From Bacillota bacterium (GTDB taxonomy: Bacteria; Bacillota; Clostridia; Acetivibrionales; DSM-2933): DNA of 10,842 bases. A program made the translations under genes and the position numbers. Under the pieces are notes generated by a model. It was not told the DNA's origin and did no database searches. It saw nothing but the letters and a program-made list of their open reading frames with translations. Below, piece after piece: positions 6,070-10,842 of this stretch. Position 1 is the first letter of the stretch, and the number at the start of each line of letters is the position of its first letter. The stretch spans positions 1 through 10,842 of the forward strand of contig JAUZPS010000112.1 in the NCBI GenBank assembly GCA_030705945.1, written 5' to 3'.

Positions 6070-7053
6070 TTGAAAAAGATAGGATTTACAACAAGCGTGC
6101 CTGTTGAAGTGATTTTTGCGGCAGGAATGATACCGGTTGACTTAAATAATGTATTTATTTCTGCTCCGAACCCTGAAAAGTACATAGAATTGGCTGAGAA
6201 TGCGGGGTTTCCAAGGAATACCTGCGCATGGATTAAAGGGATATATTCTGGTGTGTTGGAATGTAAGGAAATTGATACCATAATTGGAGTAGTTGAAGGG
6301 GATTGTTCTAACACAAGGGCTCTTTTAGAAGTTTTAGAGCTAAAAGGTATCAAAAGCGTTCCTTTTTCATACCCAAGCTCAAAAGATTATGAAAAATTGA
6401 AGTGTGAGATTATTAAACTTTGCTCCTTTTTTAATATTTCTTTAAATGAGTGTTTGAAGACAAAGGAAAAGCTTGATAGCATAAGAAAAAAGCTTGTTTA
6501 CCTTGACGAACTTACATGGAAACATGATAAAGCGACAGGTTTTGAAAATCATTTGTGGCAGGTGTCCAGCAGTGATTTTAATGGGGAATTCAATTTGTTT
6601 GATAGAGAGCTGTCTGAATTAATAACCAAAATTGAAGATAGACCAATTAATAAGAAAAAAATCAGGTTGGGCTATATAGGCGTCCCACCTATTTATAAAG
6701 ACCTTTATGATTTTATTGAGCAAAAGGATGGCAGGGTTGTTTACAATGAGGTCCAAAGACAGTTCACAATGGCGGACAGCATTGGAATAACTGATTTAGT
6801 TCAGGTATATTCTAATTTTACTTATCCATATAACCTAAATGGAAGGCTTTTAGATATCAAGAATCAGATAAAATTAAGGAATATTGACGGAATAATACAC
6901 TATACTCAATCCTTCTGCTTTAGAGGAATAGAAGATATAATAATTAGAAAAGAACTTGGATTGCCGGTTTTAACTTTAGAGGGTGATAAACCCGGTAGCA
7001 TTGACGCAAGAACAAAACTTAGAATTGAAGCTTTTATTGATATGATTAAGTAG
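6070..7053 (+). CDS. 2-hydroxyacyl-CoA dehydratase-family (HgdB/FldB-like, COG1775-type) iron-sulfur protein
   Basis: Members carry a [4Fe-4S] (or double-cubane) cluster and, once reduced by an ATP-driven activase, perform hard radical reductions such as dehydration of 2-hydroxyacyl-CoA. Family features are the N-terminal VPVEVIFAAGMIPV and three cysteines in family-like positions: C52 (NTCAWIKG), C79 (EGDCSNTRAL) and C283 (HYTQSFCFRG). A typical C-terminal block follows (LEGDKPGSIDARTKLRIEAF). At 327 residues it is shorter than the roughly 380-430 usual for HgdB/FldB subunits, and only one such subunit gene is present instead of an alpha/beta pair. The start is TTG with GAGGTG upstream. The activase gene lies 150 bp downstream beyond a hairpin repeat. 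Substrate unknown; a non-CoA small-molecule reduction is as possible as a dehydration. Confidence 0.88.
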   Translation: MKKIGFTTSVPVEVIFAAGMIPVDLNNVFISAPNPEKYIELAENAGFPRNTCAWIKGIYSGVLECKEIDTIIGVVEGDCSNTRALLEVLELKGIKSVPFSYPSSKDYEKLKCEIIKLCSFFNISLNECLKTKEKLDSIRKKLVYLDELTWKHDKATGFENHLWQVSSSDFNGEFNLFDRELSELITKIEDRPINKKKIRLGYIGVPPIYKDLYDFIEQKDGRVVYNEVQRQFTMADSIGITDLVQVYSNFTYPYNLNGRLLDIKNQIKLRNIDGIIHYTQSFCFRGIEDIIIRKELGLPVLTLEGDKPGSIDARTKLRIEAFIDMIK

Positions 7054-7073
7054 TTTAATATATTAGAATTATT

Positions 7074-7151
7074 ATTAATCTTACATATAGAGAAGCAAAA
7101 TAACGAACGGTTTTAACAGTATTTTGCGATAGGCAAATGTAAAAGATTAAT
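7074..7151 (-). repeat. Family 2 hairpin element between the HgdB-like and activase genes
   Basis: Read on the minus strand, it follows the 4852-4928 core closely (ATTAATCTTTTACATTT, then GCAAAATA, a loop GTTAAAACCGTTCGT, TATTTTGCTTCT and a closing ATGTAAGATTAAT). The two arms pair imperfectly. On the plus strand the hairpin is followed by TGCTTTTTAT (7152-7161), so it might attenuate transcription between the two genes. Confidence 0.75.
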
Positions 7152-7203
7152 TGCTTTTTATATAAATGTAAAAGGAATATCTGGAATTGATGAGGAGTTT
7201 AAT

Positions 7204-7989
7204 ATGACGGTCGTGGGTATAGACCTTGGGAGCAGGGCTGTTAAGATAGCGCTGTTCAAAGATGAAAAACTACAAACAAAGTTTGTTTTTGATACATTTG
7301 AGTTTTACAAAAATTATTGTAAATATTCAGACGGTAAGATATGTGTAGACTTTGGAAGACTTGAATTAGATAAAGTTGATTGCGTTGTTAGCACTGGGTA
7401 TGGACGAAACAATATTAACATAGATGGCGCAGAAGTTATACTGGAATTAAAGGCGCATACTTATGGAGTCCTTTGGCAAACTAAACTGGAGAATTTTACG
7501 CTTTTGGATGTTGGGGGACAGGACAGCAAAGTCATTTTGGTACAGAATAAGAGAATCAGTGACATGATATTAAATGATAAATGCGCCGCATCCTGCGGCA
7601 GATATCTTGAAAATATGGCTAAAGTGATTGGAATGAGCGTGGAAGAAATCAAAAATTTCTCTCAAAATCCTTTAGAACTCAGTTCAACTTGCGCAGTTTT
7701 CGCTGAATCTGAATTAATAGGCAAGGTCTCAGAAGGGTATACTTCAGATACTCTTGCCGCTTCAATTAATTATTCTTTGTTCAGAAGGATAAAGCCGCTC
7801 ATAGAAAGATTTCAGTCAGAAAAGCTGGTAGTAACCGGCGGGGTAGCAAGTAATAATGGTTTTTTAGATTTTATTAAAAGGGAAACCTCCTTTAAAGAGG
7901 TTGTAGTTCCGCCTGATCCGCAGATTAATGGCGCGATAGGATGCTGCGCGTACGCATTGGCAAAAGTAAACAAAATCATAATGTTTTAG
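7204..7989 (+). CDS. Acyl-CoA dehydratase activase (HgdC-like, BadF/BadG/BcrA/BcrD ATPase family)
   Basis: Homodimeric ASKHA-fold ATPase with one [4Fe-4S] cluster at the dimer interface. It couples ATP hydrolysis to low-potential electron transfer into its dehydratase partner. The 261 residues match the family length. Visible are the phosphate loop GIDLGSRAVKIALF (residues 5-18), DVGGQDSKVI (about 102-111), the two cluster cysteines C127 (NDKCAAS) and C163 (SSTCAVFAESE), and the ATPase motif VVTGGVASNNG near the C-terminus. The usual KCAAGTGRF is KCAASCGRY here, adding C131 and replacing the Gly-Thr pair. The ATG has GGAG upstream. Its obvious partner is the HgdB-like gene before it. The pair lacks the CoA-transferase and acyl-CoA dehydrogenase genes of amino-acid fermentation operons. 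Confidence 0.94.
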   Translation: MTVVGIDLGSRAVKIALFKDEKLQTKFVFDTFEFYKNYCKYSDGKICVDFGRLELDKVDCVVSTGYGRNNINIDGAEVILELKAHTYGVLWQTKLENFTLLDVGGQDSKVILVQNKRISDMILNDKCAASCGRYLENMAKVIGMSVEEIKNFSQNPLELSSTCAVFAESELIGKVSEGYTSDTLAASINYSLFRRIKPLIERFQSEKLVVTGGVASNNGFLDFIKRETSFKEVVVPPDPQINGAIGCCAYALAKVNKIIMF

Positions 7990-8075
7990 GGGAAGGTCTA
8001 TGAAAACGGATACCCATAAGATATAATGAAATATAATTGATTTTAATCTATTTTATGAATAGTTGGAGGAAATAT

Positions 8076-8816
8076 ATGAAAAGAGCAGTCGTATTGCTTT
8101 CTGGAGGACTTGATAGCACAACTTGTTTGTCTGCGGCTATAAAGGATGGTTATGAGGTGTTTCCTATATCATTCGACTATGGGCAAAGACATCGTAGGGA
8201 ACTTCATTGCGCGGGTTTAATAGCAAAATACTACAAAATTAAGAATTATAATATTTTTAAGATAGATAATGTAGGGGGAAGCGCTCTTACAGATATGAAC
8301 ATAAGCGTTCCTGAATATAAAGGTGATAAATACATCCCTATAACCTATGTTCCTGCAAGAAATATAATCTTCCTTAGCTACGCTGTCGGGTATGCGGAGG
8401 TAGTCAACGCTGAAGCAATTTATATAGGAGTAAATGCAATAGATTACAGCGGGTACCCTGACTGCAGGCCTGAATTCATAGATTCATTCCAGAAGATGGT
8501 GTCCCTTGGAACGAAAAGCGGTGTAGAGGGGCGAGGCATAAAAATTGTTACGCCATTGATTAAACTTTCAAAAGCCGAAATAATTAAATTAGCATGTGAA
8601 AACGGCGCTCCGCTGCATCTTACTTCTAGCTGCTACAAGGGCGGGGAAAAAGCTTGTGGAGTTTGCGACAGCTGTGTTTTAAGATTAAAGGGTTTTAAAG
8701 AGGCTGGAATTGAAGATCCTATAGAATATTTAAAAGATGAAAGCAATATTAAAATTACTAATTCTGACGGAATGGTAGATATTGAAAAGACTCCTGAAAG
8801 GAACAGTTATGAATAG
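8076..8816 (+). CDS. queC: 7-cyano-7-deazaguanine (preQ0) synthase QueC
   Basis: ATP-dependent enzyme that converts 7-carboxy-7-deazaguanine and ammonia to preQ0, the last step of the shared queuosine precursor route. From the ATG at 8076 the product has 246 residues. The PP-loop SGGLDS is at 9-14 and the zinc site is C186, C194, C197 and C200 (SCYKGG...CGVCDSC). A frame-extending ATG at 8055 is possible, but GGAGG (8065-8069) sits 6 nt before 8076 and the protein then begins MKRAVVLLSGG as relatives do. About 20 residues beyond the usual QueC end form a charged tail. queD starts inside its last codons. An 86-bp gap separates it from the activase gene, and I see no clear preQ1 aptamer there. 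Confidence 0.96.
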   Translation: MKRAVVLLSGGLDSTTCLSAAIKDGYEVFPISFDYGQRHRRELHCAGLIAKYYKIKNYNIFKIDNVGGSALTDMNISVPEYKGDKYIPITYVPARNIIFLSYAVGYAEVVNAEAIYIGVNAIDYSGYPDCRPEFIDSFQKMVSLGTKSGVEGRGIKIVTPLIKLSKAEIIKLACENGAPLHLTSSCYKGGEKACGVCDSCVLRLKGFKEAGIEDPIEYLKDESNIKITNSDGMVDIEKTPERNSYE

Positions 8817-9192
8817 AAGAATTTTAAGCATTACAAAAGTATTCACTTTTGATAGCGCTCATCGTTTGAATGATTATGAGGGAAAATGTAAATATATACA
8901 TGGACATACCTATAAACTTGAATTAACCTTAAAGGGGCCGGTAGATGAAAAAGGATTTGTCATTGACTTTCATGATCTTGACAGGCTTGTAAAGGAAGAG
9001 GTCATAGAATACGTTGATCACAAATATCTAAATGAACTTTTTGATTTTAACCCAACATGTGAGCTTTTAGGTCTTTGGATCTGGGATAAAATTGATAAAG
9101 CTGTTAAGAATGAGGAATACTTTTTACAAAAGGTTGTTTTATGGGAGACGCCAACTAGCTTTATAACTATAGATAAAAAAGATATGGGATGA
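8809..9192 (+). CDS. queD: 6-carboxy-5,6,7,8-tetrahydropterin synthase QueD
   Basis: Converts 7,8-dihydroneopterin triphosphate to 6-carboxytetrahydropterin, the pterin step of queuosine/preQ0 synthesis. The 127-residue product shows the zinc ligands H18 (FDSAHRL), H31 and H33 (IHGH), the catalytic Cys27 (GKCKYIHGH), the catalytic Asp-His pair D70-H71 (VDHKYLNE) and the pterin-anchoring Glu113 (LWETP). I chose the ATG at 8809 because AAGGA lies 6-7 nt upstream; the earlier ATG at 8782 would overlap queC by 35 bp and add residues not seen in the family. The ATG overlaps the queC stop by 8 bp, indicating translational coupling. No folE (GTP cyclohydrolase I) is in the window, so the substrate must come from elsewhere. 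Confidence 0.96.
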   Translation: MNRRILSITKVFTFDSAHRLNDYEGKCKYIHGHTYKLELTLKGPVDEKGFVIDFHDLDRLVKEEVIEYVDHKYLNELFDFNPTCELLGLWIWDKIDKAVKNEEYFLQKVVLWETPTSFITIDKKDMG

Positions 9193-9201
9193 TATTAAAT
9201 A

Positions 9202-9831
9202 ATGAAAGTTAATGAAATTTTTCTTAGCATTCAAGGGGAAAGTATTTATGCAGGTTATCCAACGGTTTTTGTAAGATTTAGCGGATGCAACTTAAGGTGC
9301 TCATACTGCGATACGGCATATGCGTATGAGGATGGGGAATATATGACCCCTGAAGAAATCTTTTTAGAAATCGGGAGATACAGTTATAAAAGAGTTTGCC
9401 TCACTGGAGGCGAGCCTCTTTTACAAAAAGAAATCGGCGAGTTGTTGAAATTACTTGAAAACTATAGCGTTACTATTGAAACAAATGGTTCCCTGCCAAT
9501 CGAAGCTCATGAACTAAAACATGGGCATTCTTTCGTAATGGATATGAAGTGCCCTTCTAGCGGATTCAGTCAGTATATGCTTCTAAATAATTTCAAATTT
9601 TTATCTCAAAATGATGAAATTAAATTTGTTATAGGTTCAAAGGAAGACTATAATTGGGCTAAGGCTATAATAAAAGAAAATTATAAGGCTGGAATAATAA
9701 CCTTTTCACCTGTTTTTGGAAGAATTGAATATACTGATTTAATAAACTGGATTTTAGAGGACAAGTTGGAGGTCAGATTTCAGATTCAGCTCCATAAGCT
9801 TATCTGGGGACCTGACAAAAGAGGTGTATAA
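9202..9831 (+). CDS. queE: 7-carboxy-7-deazaguanine synthase QueE (radical SAM)
   Basis: Radical SAM enzyme that ring-contracts 6-carboxytetrahydropterin to 7-carboxy-7-deazaguanine, feeding QueC. The 209 residues open with the QueE hallmark NEIFLSIQGES. The CX3CX2C cluster motif is at C29, C33 and C36 (GCNLRCSYC), so this is the canonical spacing. CLTGGEPLLQ (about residues 68-77) is the SAM-binding GGE region. The C-terminus QIQLHKLIWGPDKRGV matches the usual QLHK-W ending. It starts 9 bp after queD; its ribosome site (GGGATGA) is weak and distant, so translation may depend on coupling. The order queC-queD-queE gives the whole dihydroneopterin-triphosphate-to-preQ0 segment in one transcript; QueF and Tgt are not here. 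Confidence 0.96.
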   Translation: MKVNEIFLSIQGESIYAGYPTVFVRFSGCNLRCSYCDTAYAYEDGEYMTPEEIFLEIGRYSYKRVCLTGGEPLLQKEIGELLKLLENYSVTIETNGSLPIEAHELKHGHSFVMDMKCPSSGFSQYMLLNNFKFLSQNDEIKFVIGSKEDYNWAKAIIKENYKAGIITFSPVFGRIEYTDLINWILEDKLEVRFQIQLHKLIWGPDKRGV

Positions 9832-9838
9832 TAAAAAG

Positions 9839-10408
9839 ATGCTGGAATGGGAAGAACTAATAAAAGAATGTTCGGGCTGCCAGAAATGCAGCTTAGGAAG
9901 GACAAGAAAAAATATAGTTATTGGCCGTGGGAATGTAAACGCTCCTATATTGTTTGTAGGCGAAGGACCGGGCGAGCAGGAAGACAATCAGGGAAAGCCG
10001 TTTGTAGGACCAGCCGGCAAGTTGCTTGACTTACTCCTAAACGCTCTGCTTTTTAGGGAAGCTGATTACTATATAGCAAACATTGTAAAGTGTCGCCCTC
10101 CTGGCAATAGGGTTCCATTAGATGAGGAAGCTGAAAAATGCTTGCCTTTTCTGAGAAATCAAGTTTATTTAATGAGACCACAGATCATAGTTTGCCTTGG
10201 ATCGACAGCTATGAAATATATAGTAGATAAGGACGCTAAAATAACTCAAATAAGAGGTAACTGGATTGAGCGCAAAGGATATTGGATTATGCCTACATTC
10301 CATCCGGCAGCCTTGCTTCGCGACGACTCAAAAAAAATTCAGATGTGGCAAGACTTAAAGAAAGTAAAACAAAGGTTGGAGGAATTATGTCAAAACAAGA
10401 CAGGTTGA
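9839..10408 (+). CDS. Family 4 uracil-DNA glycosylase with [4Fe-4S] cluster
   Basis: Removes uracil from DNA after cytosine deamination. The 189-residue product carries cluster cysteines at C14, C17, C85 and C101, nearly the same spacing as the characterised Thermus UDGa. The first active-site motif is GEGPGEQED, followed by PFVGPAGKLLD, VKCRPPGNR, and the second motif HPAALLR near the end. An extra Cys11 precedes the first pair. I chose ATG 9839 because the family begins about there. A GTG at 9824 in the same frame would add five residues and overlap queE by 8 bp; the GAGGTG at 9821-9826 could serve the ATG at a long 12-nt spacing. The gene is packed against queE and overlaps the following paralogue, so it belongs to the same operon. 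Confidence 0.94.
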   Translation: MLEWEELIKECSGCQKCSLGRTRKNIVIGRGNVNAPILFVGEGPGEQEDNQGKPFVGPAGKLLDLLLNALLFREADYYIANIVKCRPPGNRVPLDEEAEKCLPFLRNQVYLMRPQIIVCLGSTAMKYIVDKDAKITQIRGNWIERKGYWIMPTFHPAALLRDDSKKIQMWQDLKKVKQRLEELCQNKTG

Positions 10409-10842
10409 ATAAACTATTTGATGACTACAAGGCTGAGTTTAAAGATGAAGAAATTGTACTTGATAGCGGTAATATTGATTCACATATTTTATTGATAGGA
10501 GAAGCACCCGGCAAGGATGAAGTAAGGCTATCAAAGCCCTTTGTGGGGGCTGCCGGCAAGAACTTAAGCAGATTTCTTGAGATATTAAATATTGAGAGAG
10601 AGAATATTTTTGTTGGGAACTCAATAAAATACAGATTATCAAAAATGAATCCTAAATCAGGTCGTAAAATAAACAGGCCGCCAACAAAAGACGAAATTGA
10701 AAAAAACAAAGGATATCTATTGAAGGAAAGAGATATTCTTAACCCTAAATACATTATTACATTAGGAAATGTGCCATTAAAAATGGTTACGGGAGATAAA
10801 GATTTAAATATAGGAAGCGTTCATGGAGAGTTAAAGAAAATA
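10387..10842 (+). CDS. Second uracil-DNA glycosylase-fold protein, cysteine-free, 3' partial
   Basis: The frame runs open to the window edge (152 codons visible). It shares landmarks with the family 4 enzyme just before it: LLIGEAPGKDEVRLSKPFVGAAGKNLSRFLE corresponds to motif 1 and the PFVG block (residues about 36-66), then IFVGNSIKYRLSKMNP in place of NIVKCRPP, and PKYIITLGNVPLKMVTG. The motif-1 Glu is kept but the following Asp is Val. No cysteine occurs in the visible part, so it cannot bind the family 4 cluster through the usual ligands. The ATG has GGAGG 5 nt upstream and overlaps the preceding gene by 22 bp. It may act on a different damaged base, or have a structural or regulatory role. 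The second active-site motif lies beyond the edge. Confidence 0.85.
   Translation, partial: MSKQDRLNKLFDDYKAEFKDEEIVLDSGNIDSHILLIGEAPGKDEVRLSKPFVGAAGKNLSRFLEILNIERENIFVGNSIKYRLSKMNPKSGRKINRPPTKDEIEKNKGYLLKERDILNPKYIITLGNVPLKMVTGDKDLNIGSVHGELKKI

Noticed and set aside
6027..6353. 108-codon minus-strand reading frame opposite the PilZ/HgdB-like junction
   Set aside because: It is antisense to well-supported family genes, has no recognisable domain and no good ribosome site.
8000..8026. Eight-codon reading frame MKTDTHKI with a GGAAGG-like site between the activase and queC genes
   Set aside because: Too short to support, with no repeated regulatory codons and no terminator/antiterminator fold; could be chance.
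7990..8075. Possible preQ1 riboswitch before queC
   Set aside because: I looked for the preQ1-I hairpin with an A-rich tail and for the type II pattern and saw neither; two TATAAT strings here lack -35 partners.
8076..9831. que genes as part of a DNA 7-deazaguanine modification (dpd) island
   Set aside because: No dpd, helicase or nuclease gene is visible and queC-queD-queE alone is the normal queuosine set; retained only as a low-weight idea.
10425..10754. 109-codon minus-strand reading frame at the right end
   Set aside because: It lies opposite the second UDG-fold gene, whose conserved motifs explain the sequence.

Overview
The window is AT-rich with strong Shine-Dalgarno sites and TTG as well as ATG starts. 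It carries a dockerin-bearing GH9 cellulase of the CelK/CelD type, an HgdC-type dehydratase activase and a PilZ protein. Together these point to an anaerobic, cellulolytic clostridium (Acetivibrio/Ruminiclostridium-like). The phylum-level call is fairly firm; the genus is an inference.

Layout. (1) Positions 1-1511: the 3' part of a secreted cellulosomal GH9 glycosidase ending in a type I dockerin, then an intrinsic terminator. (2) Positions 1599-4638, minus strand: three RNA-modification genes. A class I methyltransferase with a TTG start is followed 3 bp later by an RluA-type pseudouridine synthase, also with a TTG start. After a 325-bp gap comes a THUMP-domain RlmL/YpsC-type methyltransferase. 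(3) Positions 4639-5401: a 763-bp gap between divergent genes, filled with small palindromic elements. (4) Positions 5402-7989, plus strand: a PilZ (c-di-GMP receptor) protein, a single-subunit HgdB-like dehydratase component (TTG start), and its HgdC-like ATP-dependent activase. (5) Positions 8076-10842, plus strand: a tight operon, queC-queD-queE (preQ0 synthesis from the GTP-derived pterin), then a family 4 Fe-S uracil-DNA glycosylase, then a second, cysteine-free UDG-fold paralogue cut by the window edge.

The most notable unexplained structure is a set of non-coding mobile repeats. A roughly 100-bp element with imperfect terminal inverted repeats occurs twice complete (2904-3003 plus strand; 5002-5100 minus strand), each flanked by a TTA direct repeat, and once as a relic (about 1517-1569). 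The 2904-3003 copy sits inside another repeat whose uninterrupted 33-bp counterpart survives exactly, inverted, at 4822-4854, so one transposition event can be reconstructed from this window alone. A second, hairpin-forming family occurs near 4852-4928, 5114-5166 and 7074-7151. The orphan PilZ/dehydratase/activase group is the main functional unknown. No CRISPR array, tRNA, rRNA or transposase gene was seen.
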